64,000 bases of DNA from Asticcacaulis sp. MM231 (GTDB lineage: Bacteria > Pseudomonadota > Alphaproteobacteria > Caulobacterales > Caulobacteraceae): positions 1,612,001 through 1,676,000 of the forward strand of contig NZ_OZ075108.1 of NCBI RefSeq assembly GCF_964186625.1, written 5' to 3'. A model generated the notes under the pieces. The model made no database searches. It saw only the letters and a program-made list of their open reading frames with translations, and was not told where the DNA came from. The position numbers and the translations under genes were made by a program. Shown here piece after piece: positions 8,649 to 18,530 of the stretch. The first letter of the stretch is position 1; every line of letters starts with the position of its first letter.

Positions 8649-8988
8649 TTGCGATATGTGGATATGACCGTTCAGTATGTAAAAAAAGAGATATCGTCCT
8701 CATCGCCAGCCTTTCGATGTGTTCTTAGGCAAAATGGGCAAGAGTCGCTAACATACCCGTAGGGAATAAGTGTGCGAATTTTAGAATAAAATGTGGGTAT
8801 TTTTGTTGGTATCTTAGCGCTAGAACCTATAAAATATAAGGGATGTTGTAGCCTCCTCGCCTACCAACACCTTTTTCGCAATAAGCCTCATATAGGCCTG
8901 AAATCCCTTTTTTCATCAATATTATTCTGTGGCTCAGCGTCTCATTGTTGCACAGATTTTGATGGAGATTGTCAGGTGAAGCTTGGTG
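8649..8988. other. AT-rich gap between convergent genes
   Basis: These 340 bases lie between the 3' ends of the lipoprotein-like gene and the chemoreceptor. Short open frames occur but lack ribosome sites and recognisable sequence. I see no clear terminator hairpin or RNA gene. Confidence 0.5.
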
Positions 8989-10911
8989 TCAAGCGGCCGT
9001 GAGCGCGGTGGCGAACGACTGGAACTCCGCGTCAAGGACTTCCGCCTGTTCTGTCAGGCTGCGCGCAAGCCCAAGCAATTGGACAGAGGCCGCACCGGTC
9101 AACTCGGCGGAATGTTCAACACCATTGATGTTTTCAGTAACCGCCAGAGTTCGCAACACGGCCTCGTTTGTGTTCGAAGCAATTTCTTTTGTCGCCATGC
9201 CCTGTTGCTCTACGGCGGCCGCGACGGCGTCGGTACGCTCGGCAACGTCTTCAATCCGCGAAGATATCTCATTAATGGCCGCAAGGCTTGCAGACGTCGC
9301 GCCCTGAATCTCTTCTATGCGTTTTGAAATATCACTCGTGGCACTGGCGGTTTGCTGGGCTAATGCCTTAACTTCCGCTGCCACGACGGCAAAGCCCTTT
9401 CCGGCCTCGCCCGCGCGCGCGGACTCGATCGTGGCGTTTAGAGCTAAAAGATTGGTTTGGCTGGCAATATCACTAATGAGGCTCACGACCTCGCCAATAG
9501 TGGCGGCCGAAGCAGCTAAGGTGCGGATATCTTCCTGACTGCGCGATGCCACCTCTGCGGCGCGCGTAGAGGCCAGGGTCGTATCCTTCACCTGGTTCGA
9601 AATCTCCTGAACGGAAGCGCTCATTTCTTCCGTTGCAGCCGCGACGGTTTGGACATTGTGCGCAGCGTGACTAGCGGCCTCATTTACCGCAGAGGCTTGT
9701 CGCGCCGTCTCTCCCGCAGATGCCGAAAGCGTCTGAGCCGCTGTTGACAGATCCTCTGAGGAACGGACCATTTCACTGGCCATAGCCGCCATCCTGTGTC
9801 GGAACCGGTCGATGAGATTTCGCTCATGGTCAATCCTTTCCAGACGCGCCGCCCTTGCGGCTTCCTGTTCGGTTCTTAAGTGAATACGCTCCTCACACAT
9901 GTCTTTGAACGAGAGGATCGCCCGCGCCATGACACCGATTTCATCTTTCTGAGCCGCCCAAGGGACTGCAGGCGTTAAGTCTTCCTGCGCCAATCGTGCC
10001 ATAACACTGGACATAGCTACCAGGCGCGATGACATGCTTCGTGAGATAAGGATAGCTAACCCAATCGAAAGAAGGGCAATTAAAGCGGCTACGCTTAATA
10101 TCGCCGTGAGCTTTCCGGACACGGCATTGATGCGAGTGGCAAGCAGTGCATCAAGTTCATCCGTCGTCGTTTGCCATAGAGCGTTTGTAGCAGCGTCAAG
10201 GTTTTGGTGGGCAGAGTCAAACCTTGTTCTTTCCGCCATGCTGGGCGTTAGACCCGCCCTCAGCGTCAGGGAAATGGCATGACGTTCCTCTGACAGGGTT
10301 TGAAACGCAGCTTCAAACCTTTGTGTTGGCGTGCGAAGCTTTTGGCTCAGCAAGCTGTTTTTTGTTCCGCTCACCGCAGACGCAAGGCCAAAGGATAACT
10401 GCTCATAAGCCGTATCGAGCTTGGCGCCTGAAATCTCGAAGTCAATCATGTCGAGCTGTGTGGGGATACGGTCAGAAATTTCCGTCAGTGAATGAGCTAA
10501 GTTATCGTTTAAATTAACTATTTCAGGAAGTGATACCGTCACACCGGACTGCAAATAGTAGCTGTCTACATCCGGATCCAGGGTGAGATTGCTGGCATCG
10601 GCGGCGCGCGTAATGAGCTTAGCTAAAGTACCCGGGACAAGTTGACTTGAACTTCGGGAGGCTGCCAGAGTTTTAGAAAACTCAGGTGTAACCGTGAAGT
10701 GCACGTCTTTGCTCAGGTCTGGCGACGTGCCATCGGCCAGAGATTTCCAGAGCGGGCGGATGTAGGCTAGCCCTTCACGTTCTGACTGACTGAAGGTTAT
10801 CATTGACCGCTCACTCATAATGAACAGCCCGGTCATGAAAGCGAGCGGTACAGCCATTGCCGCAACGATAATTGAAAATTTGCCGGCCAATGGCACATTA
10901 CTCAGGTGCAT
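8989..10911 (-). CDS. Methyl-accepting chemotaxis protein
   Basis: This inner-membrane chemoreceptor of 640 residues feeds signals to CheA/CheW. TM1 is at about residues 8-25, followed by a periplasmic helical sensor region (about 30-270), TM2 at about 275-297, HAMP, and the cytoplasmic signalling domain with the hairpin core [40 protein letters not shown]. Glutamine/alanine/serine-rich helices around it match the MA domain. The start at 10911 was chosen over the in-frame ATG at 10941 because GGAGGGG lies just upstream of it. It stands alone, with no che genes nearby, so the ligand and the chemotaxis cluster served are unknown. Confidence 0.93.
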   Translation of the reverse strand: MHLSNVPLAGKFSIIVAAMAVPLAFMTGLFIMSERSMITFSQSEREGLAYIRPLWKSLADGTSPDLSKDVHFTVTPEFSKTLAASRSSSQLVPGTLAKLITRAADASNLTLDPDVDSYYLQSGVTVSLPEIVNLNDNLAHSLTEISDRIPTQLDMIDFEISGAKLDTAYEQLSFGLASAVSGTKNSLLSQKLRTPTQRFEAAFQTLSEERHAISLTLRAGLTPSMAERTRFDSAHQNLDAATNALWQTTTDELDALLATRINAVSGKLTAILSVAALIALLSIGLAILISRSMSSRLVAMSSVMARLAQEDLTPAVPWAAQKDEIGVMARAILSFKDMCEERIHLRTEQEAARAARLERIDHERNLIDRFRHRMAAMASEMVRSSEDLSTAAQTLSASAGETARQASAVNEAASHAAHNVQTVAAATEEMSASVQEISNQVKDTTLASTRAAEVASRSQEDIRTLAASAATIGEVVSLISDIASQTNLLALNATIESARAGEAGKGFAVVAAEVKALAQQTASATSDISKRIEEIQGATSASLAAINEISSRIEDVAERTDAVAAAVEQQGMATKEIASNTNEAVLRTLAVTENINGVEHSAELTGAASVQLLGLARSLTEQAEVLDAEFQSFATALTAA

Positions 10912-11089
10912 AAACCGCCCCTCCCATCTTTTACGCATCACTCAAAAGTTGAATAACAGTGTTTTGCGAGTCGGGTTAATAAAGCCATAAGTAAACCACC
11001 ATTTCGGGAGTTTTCTCAGAAATTCTAGGTATGGGGGTGGGTAAAGATAAGCGCCGCGTCAATTCCCGACGAATGGAAGTCTGGCTGGC

Positions 11090-11350
11090 CTAAAGCTTGC
11101 GGTGTCGGCGCATCCAGGCAGCCGCATAACCGCAGATGGGCACAACCGAATAGCCCTTTTCGGCGGCGGAGGTCATAATGCCCTCCATCAGGCGGCCCGC
11201 CGCACCGGTGCCACGCAGGGCAGGTGGGGCCTCGACATAGTCGATATAGAGCTGGTCGCCCGATAAGCGGTAATCGGCGTGGGCGATCTCACCGTCGATA
11301 TCCAGTTCGAACCGGCTTGCTTCGGTATTGTCGATGACCTGTGCGTTCAT
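11090..11350 (-). CDS. Small GNAT-like N-acetyltransferase (COG2388/YjdJ type)
   Basis: This protein of 86 residues has the short GNAT fold: FELDIDGEIAHADYRL for the early strands, YVEAPPALRGTGAAGRLMEG for the acetyl-CoA loop (variant of RGxGxA), and a C-terminal VVPICGYAAAWMRRH with the conserved cysteine and tyrosine. Family members of this size are common and have no settled substrate. AAAGGAG precedes the ATG at 11350, which decides the start against the longer open frame to 11473. Confidence 0.85.
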   Translation of the reverse strand: MNAQVIDNTEASRFELDIDGEIAHADYRLSGDQLYIDYVEAPPALRGTGAAGRLMEGIMTSAAEKGYSVVPICGYAAAWMRRHRKL

Positions 11351-11578
11351 GAGGGGCTCCTTTGTGGTAAAGGTAAGTGCTAAGGGGCCGGAGTTCAATT
11401 CAGCGCGCTTCACATAGCGGTGAGCCATGCAAAACAGGTGGCTGTGGACATTTTTGGACACAGGGGTGTCCAAATCGTGCGCTACCCTCTATCTTCATCG
11501 CCAATTCCCCGCCCATAGTGGGGAAACGACACTTAACTTTGTTTCCGGCGGACGCGCCGGGCGTTTGGGGATTTCACC

Positions 11579-12358
11579 ATGACAGACAACGATCACGGAT
11601 CAGGCGACAGGGATCGCGGCACCTATTCGCCGCCGACCGAAGATCACTTGAGCTATGAACGTCGTGTCCCCACATCGCGCGATCAGGCGCCGGTGACCCT
11701 GATCGTCAGCGGCATCTGCCTGGTGGTTCTTCTTTTGGCGGTGGTGATCCTGTACAATTTCGCTCTCAACAAGCAAGGCAATATCGCGCCTGAGGTTGGC
11801 GATCCCCTCGGCGATGTCAAGGAAGGCCAGGTTCAGGAAGCCAAGCCGCTTAGCGATCAGGATATGAGCGTAGAAGGCGGCGTAGCCTTCGCGCCAGGTT
11901 CGGAAGTGCCGGGCGCGCGTCCCGCCGCCAGCGCGGGCGTCGTTGATGTCGCACCGTTGCCGGCCGCGCCGATCACCGGCCCGCTGCCGTCGCAAGCGGG
12001 CACAAGCGCGGCTACAACCTCCAGCGCTGTGGCTTCGTCCGCCGCTGCGCCGGCTGTGACACCTGCCAAACCGGTGGTGGCACCGCCCAAGCCCGCCACC
12101 ACGCCGCCGGTCGCTGCTTCCGGTTCGTCGGCGGTACAGATCGGCGCCTTCACCTCGACCGAGATCGCCAACAGTGAATACGCCAAGGTGGCGTCGTCCT
12201 ACGGTCTCTTTGTGGGTGGCGCCGGCAAGCGCGTCGAGAAGGTCACCACGCCAAACGGCACCTTCTATCGCACGGCCTTTACCGGCCTGAGCGCGGAAAA
12301 GGCCAAGTCGTTCTGCGCCGCGCTCAAATCTGCCGGGCATGACTGTATCGTAAAATAA
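11579..12358 (+). CDS. SPOR-domain inner-membrane protein
   Basis: This 259-residue protein has one transmembrane segment (about residues 40-63, LIVSGICLVVLLLAVVILY), a long Ala/Pro-rich periplasmic linker (about 100-185), and a C-terminal SPOR domain (about 185-259, beginning SAVQIGAFTSTEIANSEYAK) that binds denuded septal peptidoglycan. It is first in a run ending in tatC; nagZ begins 12 bases after its stop. The pairing SPOR-nagZ-scpA-scpB is common in Caulobacterales and suggests a link to septal wall turnover. The acidic cytoplasmic N-terminus has no recognised motif. Confidence 0.88.
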   Translation: MTDNDHGSGDRDRGTYSPPTEDHLSYERRVPTSRDQAPVTLIVSGICLVVLLLAVVILYNFALNKQGNIAPEVGDPLGDVKEGQVQEAKPLSDQDMSVEGGVAFAPGSEVPGARPAASAGVVDVAPLPAAPITGPLPSQAGTSAATTSSAVASSAAAPAVTPAKPVVAPPKPATTPPVAASGSSAVQIGAFTSTEIANSEYAKVASSYGLFVGGAGKRVEKVTTPNGTFYRTAFTGLSAEKAKSFCAALKSAGHDCIVK

Positions 12359-12369
12359 GGCATTCTTCT

Positions 12370-13428
12370 GTGGCCAAGGCGATCGCGGCATGTATCCTGG
12401 GGCTTGAAGGCGTCGAACTGACGCCTGAGGAGCGCAAGTTTTTCAGCGACATCCAGCCGCTGGGCTTTATTCTGTTCCGGCGCAATATCGAGACGCCGGA
12501 ACAGGTCAAGGCGCTGGTGGCTTCCCTGAAAGCCTTGGTGGATCATGAAGCCCTTATCCTAATCGATCAGGAAGGGGGCAGGGTGCGCCGCCTGCGTCCG
12601 CCACACTGGCCGGAATATCCAGCGGCCGGCCGCTATGCCGAGGTCACCAACGATCCCAACGAGGAGCGCGAACTGGTGCGGCTAGGCGCGCGCCTGATGG
12701 CGCATGATCTGGCCGATCTGGGCATCAATGTCGATTGCGCCCCGGTGCTCGATGTGCAGCAGCCGGATGCTCACGAGATTGTCGGCGACCGGGCCTATGG
12801 TCACACGCCACAAGATGTCGCCATCATGGGCCGGGCCGCCTGCGAAGGCTTCCTGGCGGGCGGTGTATTGCCGGTCATCAAGCACATACCCGGTCATGGC
12901 CGCGCCGGCGCCGATTCGCACATGGACCTGCCCTGCGTCGATGCCAAGCTCGATGACCTGATGCGCGGTGATTTTTATCCGTTTCAGGTCAATGCTGACA
13001 TGCCGATCGCTATGACGGCGCATGTGCTTTATCGCGCCATCGACAAGCGCAATCCGGCCACCACCTCGAAGAAATGTCTCAAGATCGTCCGCGATGTCAT
13101 CGGTTTTGACGGCCTTCTGGTTACCGACGACCTCTCGATGAATGCCTTGTCGGGCACGCTTGGCAAGCGTGCGAAAGCCGCTGTGCGTGCCGGTGTTGAC
13201 GTGGTCCTGCATTGCAGCGGTCAGATGGCCGAGATGAAGCAGGTCGTGCATGAAACGCCGAAGTTGAAAGGCGAATCACTGCGCCGCGCCCGTGCAGCTA
13301 TCAAGCGCATCCTGCGCGTCCACGAACCGCTCGATATTATTGATGCCCGCGCCCGTTTTGATGTGGTGCTGGCGCGCGGTCAGGAAGCCGTGACCAAGGT
13401 TGATCCTACTGAAAGTCAGGCGTCGTGA
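12370..13428 (+). CDS. nagZ: Beta-N-acetylhexosaminidase NagZ (GH3)
   Basis: NagZ is the cytoplasmic enzyme that removes GlcNAc from anhydromuropeptides during cell-wall recycling. The 352-residue GH3 single-domain protein starts at a GTG and carries the NagZ signature KHIPGHGRAGADSHMDLP, which supplies the catalytic histidine, plus FDGLLVTDDLSMNALSG with the nucleophile aspartate. Other family blocks are LIDQEGGRVRRLRPP and DCAPVLDVQQPD. Its stop overlaps the GTG start of scpA (GTGA), so the two are translationally coupled. Confidence 0.95.
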   Translation: MAKAIAACILGLEGVELTPEERKFFSDIQPLGFILFRRNIETPEQVKALVASLKALVDHEALILIDQEGGRVRRLRPPHWPEYPAAGRYAEVTNDPNEERELVRLGARLMAHDLADLGINVDCAPVLDVQQPDAHEIVGDRAYGHTPQDVAIMGRAACEGFLAGGVLPVIKHIPGHGRAGADSHMDLPCVDAKLDDLMRGDFYPFQVNADMPIAMTAHVLYRAIDKRNPATTSKKCLKIVRDVIGFDGLLVTDDLSMNALSGTLGKRAKAAVRAGVDVVLHCSGQMAEMKQVVHETPKLKGESLRRARAAIKRILRVHEPLDIIDARARFDVVLARGQEAVTKVDPTESQAS

Positions 13429-14285
13429 ACCGCGATACCAGCCCCAGAGGCTTTGAAAACGACGTCCTGCAAAGGCAACTCGATTTCGACGGGCCGGGAC
13501 CGGAGGTCGCTGAGGAAATCGCGCCTGACGATACCCTCGTGCTCGATCTCGATGGCTATGAAGGGCCGCTGCACGTCCTGCTGGCGCTGGCCCGTCAGCA
13601 AAAGGTCGATCTGCTCAAGATATCGATTACCCGTCTGGCCGAGCAATATCTCTCCTTCATCCAGGAAGCGCGTCGCTTACGCTTTTCTCTGGCGGCCGAT
13701 TACCTCGTCATGGCGTCTTGGCTGGCCTATCTGAAATCACGCCTGCTGCTGCCGCAGGCCGAGCGCAAGCAAACCAACGAGCCTCAGCCCGAAGAACTGG
13801 CAGCGGCGCTGGCTTTCCGCCTGAAAAAACTGGAAGCCATGCGCAAGTCGGTCGAGGCCCTGACCTCGCGGCCCCAGCTCAAGCGTGATGTGTTTGCGCG
13901 GGGCGATCCGGAGGCGCGGCTCATCATTCCGTCATCGCGCATCGAGGCTAATGTGTTCGACCTGATGAGCGCCTATGTGACGCAGCGCCGGCGCGAAATT
14001 GAGCGCCATTACGACCCCACGCGCCGCATCGAGGCCTATTCGCTGGAAGACGCGCGCGATAATCTGCGGGCGCAATTGCCAAAGCTGAACAACTGGACGG
14101 CGCTCGAAGACGTGGCGCCGCAGCCCTATGGCGCGGGCGGTCCACGCCGCGTCTCCTATGTCGCCTCCACCTTGAGTGCCTCGCTCGAACTGGCCAAGGA
14201 AGGCCATTTGCAGCTTCAGCAACTGGCGACTTTCGAGACGCTCTATATGCGCAAAAGGCAACCTATCACGGGAGACAGGACATGA
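13425..14285 (+). CDS. scpA: Segregation and condensation protein A
   Basis: ScpA is the kleisin subunit of the SMC-ScpAB complex that compacts and segregates the chromosome. The 286-residue product has the N-terminal kleisin block LDGYEGPLHVLLALARQQKV and the acid/helix stretch leading to DYLVMASWLAYLKSRLLLP. The start is a GTG overlapping the nagZ stop, and the 3' end overlaps scpB by the ATGA arrangement. The C-terminal winged helix is the segment ending LQQLATFETLYMRKRQ. Confidence 0.95.
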   Translation: MNRDTSPRGFENDVLQRQLDFDGPGPEVAEEIAPDDTLVLDLDGYEGPLHVLLALARQQKVDLLKISITRLAEQYLSFIQEARRLRFSLAADYLVMASWLAYLKSRLLLPQAERKQTNEPQPEELAAALAFRLKKLEAMRKSVEALTSRPQLKRDVFARGDPEARLIIPSSRIEANVFDLMSAYVTQRRREIERHYDPTRRIEAYSLEDARDNLRAQLPKLNNWTALEDVAPQPYGAGGPRRVSYVASTLSASLELAKEGHLQLQQLATFETLYMRKRQPITGDRT

Positions 14286-14923
14286 CGCCGGAAACCGTGG
14301 AACGCGCCATCGAGGCGCTTTTGTTCGCGGCCGATGGACCGCTGTCGGCGTCGGAAATCGCCTATCGCCTGCCGGAAGGCGCTGAGGTTGGGAAGGCGCT
14401 GGCGGCCTTGCGGGCGCGCTATGCCGGCCGTGGCGTGGCGCTGGAAATCATCAACGACCGCTGGCAGTTCCGCACCGCCGCCGATCTGGGTTACCTGATG
14501 GTCGAGGAGCGCGAGGAACCGCGAAGGCTTTCTAAGGCCGCGCTGGAAACCCTGGCCATCATAGCCTACCACCAGCCGGTGACGCGCGCCGAGATCGAGG
14601 CCGTGCGCGGGGTTGGTCTCTCACGCGGCACGCTCGACGTGCTGCACGAAATGAACCTGATCAAGCTGCGCGGTCGCAGACGTAGCCCCGGCCGTCCGGT
14701 CACCTACGGCACGACCGATGCCTTCCTGGAGCAGTTCTCGCTGCCCTCGCTTGCCGATCTGCCGGGCGCCGCCGAAATGCGGGCTGCGGGGCTGCTCGAT
14801 ATCAACGTGCCGGCCGATTTCATGGTGCCCGATCCTTCCAGTGGGCAGACCACCGAAGATCCGCTTCTGCTTGAAGAAATGGAAGAGACCGAATTTGCCC
14901 AAGACTTTTTCGAGAAGGACTGA
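14282..14923 (+). CDS. scpB: Segregation and condensation protein B
   Basis: ScpB dimerises through winged-helix domains and binds ScpA. The 213-residue protein opens with the typical VERAIEALLFAADGPLS and contains AALETLAIIAYHQPVTRAEI and IKLRGRRRSPGRPVTYGTTD, conserved in the family. It overlaps scpA by four bases. The acidic tail after residue 180 is variable. tatA follows after 141 bases, so a separate tat promoter is possible in the gap. Confidence 0.95.
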   Translation: MTPETVERAIEALLFAADGPLSASEIAYRLPEGAEVGKALAALRARYAGRGVALEIINDRWQFRTAADLGYLMVEEREEPRRLSKAALETLAIIAYHQPVTRAEIEAVRGVGLSRGTLDVLHEMNLIKLRGRRRSPGRPVTYGTTDAFLEQFSLPSLADLPGAAEMRAAGLLDINVPADFMVPDPSSGQTTEDPLLLEEMEETEFAQDFFEKD

Positions 14924-15064
14924 CTTCTTTGAAAAAGACTGAGTTTTCACTTCCAACATGCATAAACTTGCGCCTATAAGGACGTAAATCTGTCCGTAGG
15001 GACTGACATATAAAAGCCGCGCCACCATGTATGAGTGTAGGCTGCGGGTTTAAGGAGAAATGAC

Positions 15065-15250
15065 ATGGGTAGTTTAAGCATCTGGCACTGGTTGCTGGTC
15101 GGTGTGGTGGTTCTGGTCCTCTTCGGCGGCGGCAAGCTGTCCGGCCTCATGGGCGATGCCGCAAAGGGCATCAAGGCGTTTAAGAACGGCCTGAAGGACG
15201 ACGAAGACGATGTGAAGGTCAAGAAGGCTGACGAAGAGCCTAAGGCTTAG
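15065..15250 (+). CDS. tatA: Sec-independent translocase subunit TatA
   Basis: TatA forms the pore-like oligomer of the twin-arginine translocon. The 61-residue protein has one N-terminal membrane helix (residues 6-20), the hinge [17 protein letters not shown] with the amphipathic helix, and an acidic/lysine tail. AAGGAG lies just upstream of the ATG. It is the first gene of tatABC. Confidence 0.95.
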   Translation: MGSLSIWHWLLVGVVVLVLFGGGKLSGLMGDAAKGIKAFKNGLKDDEDDVKVKKADEEPKA

Positions 15251-15287
15251 TCGCATCTATCTGAACTCCTAAGAGAAAGTCTTTCAC

Positions 15288-15857
15288 ATGGTGCCCGGTA
15301 TCGGGGGCGGTGAGCTCATCCTTATTGCTGTCGTGGCCCTCGTTGTCGTCGGTCCGAAAGACCTGCCGAAATTGTTGCGTCAACTTGGCCGCTTTGTCGG
15401 CAAGATGCGCCGCATGGCGGATGAATTCCGCACTTCCTTCGAGGATATGGCGCGACAGAGCGAACTGGACGATCTGCGTAAGGAAGTCGATGCGCTCAGA
15501 TCCGGCAAGCTGAACGGGCTTGAGGATATGTCGTCCCAGATGAAATCCATTGAGAGCGATATCAATTCGAGCCTGCAAACCAAGACGCAGGTCTATAATG
15601 GCGGCGCCAATATTACGGCGCCCGTCGAAGATACCGAAATGGACATCAACCAGATTGACGCCGACCGCGAAGCCATGCTGGAAGCCCAGATGGAAGGCCT
15701 GCCGCCACAAGGTAAACCGGAAAAACCCAAGCGCGTCCGCAAGGCGCCTGTAAAGGCCGCGCCGGTCGAGGTTGTCAATATCGAGCCCACCGTGACGCCG
15801 GTCAAACGCACACGCACCAAGAAGACTGTAGCTAAACCGAACGAGACTGAAGCATGA
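15288..15857 (+). CDS. tatB: Sec-independent translocase subunit TatB
   Basis: TatB joins TatC to recognise twin-arginine signal peptides. The 189-residue product opens with MVPGIGGGELILIAVVALVV, the membrane helix with the conserved glutamate, followed by GPKDLPKLLRQLG and an amphipathic helix. The tail is long, lysine- and proline-rich and variable. It overlaps tatC by ATGA. Confidence 0.95.
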   Translation: MVPGIGGGELILIAVVALVVVGPKDLPKLLRQLGRFVGKMRRMADEFRTSFEDMARQSELDDLRKEVDALRSGKLNGLEDMSSQMKSIESDINSSLQTKTQVYNGGANITAPVEDTEMDINQIDADREAMLEAQMEGLPPQGKPEKPKRVRKAPVKAAPVEVVNIEPTVTPVKRTRTKKTVAKPNETEA

Positions 15858-16777
15858 GCGAGAACCTGCCGGCTCAGATTATCGAGGACAAGTCCAAGCG
15901 CAGCATCGTAACCCCGATGGACCACGACGAGGCCGATATCGAATCCTCGCGCGCGCCCCTGATGGATCACCTGATCGAATTGCGCACCCGCATTATCATC
16001 ATGGTGGTGGCCTTCTTCATTTGCGTGATCGGCTGCTATGCCTTCCACACCCATATCCTGAACCTGCTCGTGCACCCCCTGGCGGTCGCCTCGTCTCTTT
16101 ACGAAGAAGAACAGCGCAATGCCGGCCATGGCGGCCCGTTCGACCTGATCATGGTCCTGACCGGCCTGAAAACCATCGCCAACGTCAAGAATATCCCGCT
16201 CATCGCCACGGCGCCGATGGAGGTCTTCTTCACCAATCTGCGCCTGGCCATGTTCGGCGGGGTGATCGTTAGCTTTCCTGTGCTGGCCTTTCAGCTTTAC
16301 CGCTTCGTGGCGCCTGGCCTTTACAAGCGCGAACGTCTGGCCTTCCTGCCGTTCCTGATCGCCGCCCCCGTGCTTTTCATTATGGGCATGGCGCTGGTCT
16401 ATTTCCTGATCCTGCCGATGGTGCTGTGGTTCTCGCTGAACCAGCAGATCGTCGGCAATGCCGGCGTCGCCGTCCAGTTTATGCCGAAGGTATCAGAATA
16501 TCTGCAACTGATCGAAACCCTGATGATCGCCTTTGGCCTGTGTTTCCAGTTGCCGGTGATCATCACCTTGCTGGGCCTGACCGGCATGGTGACCTCCAAG
16601 ATGCTGGCCGGTTTCCGCCGCTACGCTATTCTGGGCATCGTGGTCGTCGCCGCCGTGGTCACCCCGCCGGACCCGATCTCGCAGATCATGCTCTCCGTGC
16701 CGATCTGGCTGCTCTATGAGGTCTCGATCCTGTGCGTGAAGATCATCGAACTCCGCAAGGGGCGTAACGCCCCTTGA
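15854..16777 (+). CDS. tatC: Sec-independent translocase subunit TatC
   Basis: TatC is the six-helix receptor of the Tat system. The 307-residue protein has the conserved start of the core, PLMDHLIELRTRIIIMV, the periplasmic-loop region TAPMEVFFTNLRLAMFGG and the late block AAVVTPPDPISQIMLSVP. About 45 extra acidic N-terminal residues precede the core. The stop is followed by an 80-base repeat-rich spacer before serS. Confidence 0.96.
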   Translation: MSENLPAQIIEDKSKRSIVTPMDHDEADIESSRAPLMDHLIELRTRIIIMVVAFFICVIGCYAFHTHILNLLVHPLAVASSLYEEEQRNAGHGGPFDLIMVLTGLKTIANVKNIPLIATAPMEVFFTNLRLAMFGGVIVSFPVLAFQLYRFVAPGLYKRERLAFLPFLIAAPVLFIMGMALVYFLILPMVLWFSLNQQIVGNAGVAVQFMPKVSEYLQLIETLMIAFGLCFQLPVIITLLGLTGMVTSKMLAGFRRYAILGIVVVAAVVTPPDPISQIMLSVPIWLLYEVSILCVKIIELRKGRNAP

Positions 16778-16860
16778 CCCGTAACGCGATGGTGTATGCG
16801 CCGTCGTCTATGGGCTTGCCTGATCCGCAAACCATTGTATAGACACACACATGCCTTCAT

Positions 16861-16933
16861 CCTCCCCTGTGAAACGGGGGAGGTGGCACGGCGCTCGCCT
16901 CGGCAGAGGCGATGTCCGTGACGGAGGGGCAGA
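16861..16933. repeat. Palindromic intergenic repeat between tatC and serS
   Basis: CCTCCCC at 16861-16867 pairs with the GGGGGAGG region ending at 16883, a second small stem GCCTC/GAGGC spans 16897-16910, and the motif GTCCGTGACGGAGGGGC follows. Sequences of this form recur between genes in many Caulobacterales and Sphingomonadales genomes as REP/MITE-like elements. An in-frame upstream start for serS would fall inside this repeat, which argues for the ATG at 16960. Confidence 0.65.
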
Positions 16934-16959
16934 CACCGCATTCAGTCAAGGCTTCTCAC

Positions 16960-18411
16960 ATGCACGATATCAAGGCGATCCGCGAAAATCCTCAGAGCTA
17001 TGTTCAGGGCTGGTCGCGTCGCGGCCGCGAAACCGCGCAATCGGATGTCGATGCCCTGCTGTCGCTGGATGCCGATCTGCGTGCCGCAAAAACCGCCTTC
17101 GAGACCAATCAGGCGCAACTGAAAAAGCTGTCCGGCGAAATCGGCAAGGCCAAGGGCCAGAAGGACGAGGCGCGCGCTGCCGAACTGATGACCGAGGTTG
17201 AGGGCCTGAAAGGCGCGATCAGTGCGGCGCAGGAGACCGAACGTCTGAAGACCGAAGAGCTGAAAGACCTGCTGTCCAGCCTGCCGAATATCCCGTTTGA
17301 GGATGTACCGGAAGGCGCCGATGAGCACGGTAATGTCGAGGTTCGCAAACACGGCGCACCAAACATTTTGAGCTTCCCCGCCAAGGATCACGCCGATCTG
17401 GGCGAAGCTTTGAAGGGGCCAACTGGCCCACTGATGGACTTTGAAGCCGCTGCCAAAATGTCCGGCTCGCGCTTCGTCGTTTTGAAAGGTCAATTGGCGC
17501 GTCTGGAGCGTGCCATCGGCCAGTTCATGCTCGATGTTCAGACGAGCGAGCATGGATATATTGAAGTAAATCCGCCAGTTTTGGTGCGGGAACAGGCTCT
17601 TTTCGGAACAGGTCAACTGCCAAAGTTTGAAGAAGATCTGTTTTTTGCTACGTCTCTATTTCAATCAAATCAAGCATTGAAAGACGGGGATTACAGGTCG
17701 GGCTTTTACATCAAAGAACCTGCTGGTGTTGATGTTTATGCCGATGAAAATGGTGAAATTGTTGATCTAAAGACTAGTGTTTGGGGGAGGGCAAAAATTG
17801 TAAATACTCCGCACTATCTCATCCCTACTGCCGAAGTCACCCTGACCAATCTCGTCCGTGAAGCTATCACCGCCGAGGAAGACCTGCCGCTGCGTCTGAC
17901 TGCTCTTACTAATTGCTTCCGCGCCGAGGCCGGTTCGGCCGGCCGCGACACCAAGGGCATGATCCGTCAGCACCAGTTCCAGAAGGTCGAACTGGTCTCG
18001 ATTACCACGCCGGAGCAATCCGACGCCGAACACGACCGCATGACCACTTGCGCCGAAACCATCCTGAAAAAGCTCGACCTGTCGTTCCGCACCATGCTGC
18101 TCTGCACGGGCGATATGGGCTTTGGCGCGAAGAAGACCTACGATCTCGAAGTCTGGTTGCCGTCGCAAAACACCTACCGCGAAATCTCGTCCTGCTCGAA
18201 CTGCGGGGATTTTCAGGCGCGTCGCATGGACGCCCGCACCCGCAAGGCTGGCGAGAAGGGCACCCGCTTTGTCCATACGCTCAATGGCTCCGGTCTAGCG
18301 GTTGGCCGCACCCTGGTCGCCATCATGGAAAACTATCAGGACGAGGGCGGCCGCATCGCCATTCCGTCGGTGCTCCAGCCCTATATGGGCGGCCTGACGC
18401 ATATCGGGTAG
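16960..18411 (+). CDS. serS: Seryl-tRNA synthetase with an unusual AT-rich insertion
   Basis: SerS charges tRNA-Ser with serine. The 483-residue protein has the N-terminal coiled-coil arm (about residues 30-110) and the class II core with [20 protein letters not shown] (motif 2) and [16 protein letters not shown] (motif 3). Typical SerS is 420-450 residues. The excess sits between LPKFEEDLF and [12 protein letters not shown], where about 59 residues replace a loop of about 15 in E. coli. That DNA (bases 17641-17820) is 39% G+C by direct count, against 62-65% in nearby serS lines, and the AT-rich zone starts near 17541. The frame is intact, so the enzyme is probably functional. The start was chosen because the longer open frame crosses a repeat. 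Confidence 0.93.
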   Translation: MHDIKAIRENPQSYVQGWSRRGRETAQSDVDALLSLDADLRAAKTAFETNQAQLKKLSGEIGKAKGQKDEARAAELMTEVEGLKGAISAAQETERLKTEELKDLLSSLPNIPFEDVPEGADEHGNVEVRKHGAPNILSFPAKDHADLGEALKGPTGPLMDFEAAAKMSGSRFVVLKGQLARLERAIGQFMLDVQTSEHGYIEVNPPVLVREQALFGTGQLPKFEEDLFFATSLFQSNQALKDGDYRSGFYIKEPAGVDVYADENGEIVDLKTSVWGRAKIVNTPHYLIPTAEVTLTNLVREAITAEEDLPLRLTALTNCFRAEAGSAGRDTKGMIRQHQFQKVELVSITTPEQSDAEHDRMTTCAETILKKLDLSFRTMLLCTGDMGFGAKKTYDLEVWLPSQNTYREISSCSNCGDFQARRMDARTRKAGEKGTRFVHTLNGSGLAVGRTLVAIMENYQDEGGRIAIPSVLQPYMGGLTHIG

Positions 18412-18412
18412 T

Positions 18413-18477
18413 AAAGCAAGATACCCCACCACCGCGCCATTCTTTATGGCGTGGTGGTGGGGTATCTTTCTTGCTTT
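18413..18477. repeat. Long near-perfect palindrome after serS, possible terminator
   Basis: Bases from 18413 (AAAGCAAG...) to 18477 (...CTTGCTTT) form a hairpin whose arms are about 28-32 bases with one four-base bulge and one mismatch. The inner arm ATACCCCACCACC pairs with GGTGGTGGGGTAT. It begins two bases after the serS stop and could stop transcription, although surE follows on the same strand. The size suggests a mobile palindromic unit rather than a plain terminator. Confidence 0.7.
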
Positions 18478-18530
18478 GAGTGCTGCTTTCATCGTTGCGT
18501 GATCTGTTCAAATCGCCGTACAAACGCCCC

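Noticed and set aside
11600..12391. Minus-strand open frame of 263 codons over the SPOR gene
   Set aside because: Arg/Gly-rich antisense translation with no domain; the SPOR protein on the plus strand is clear.
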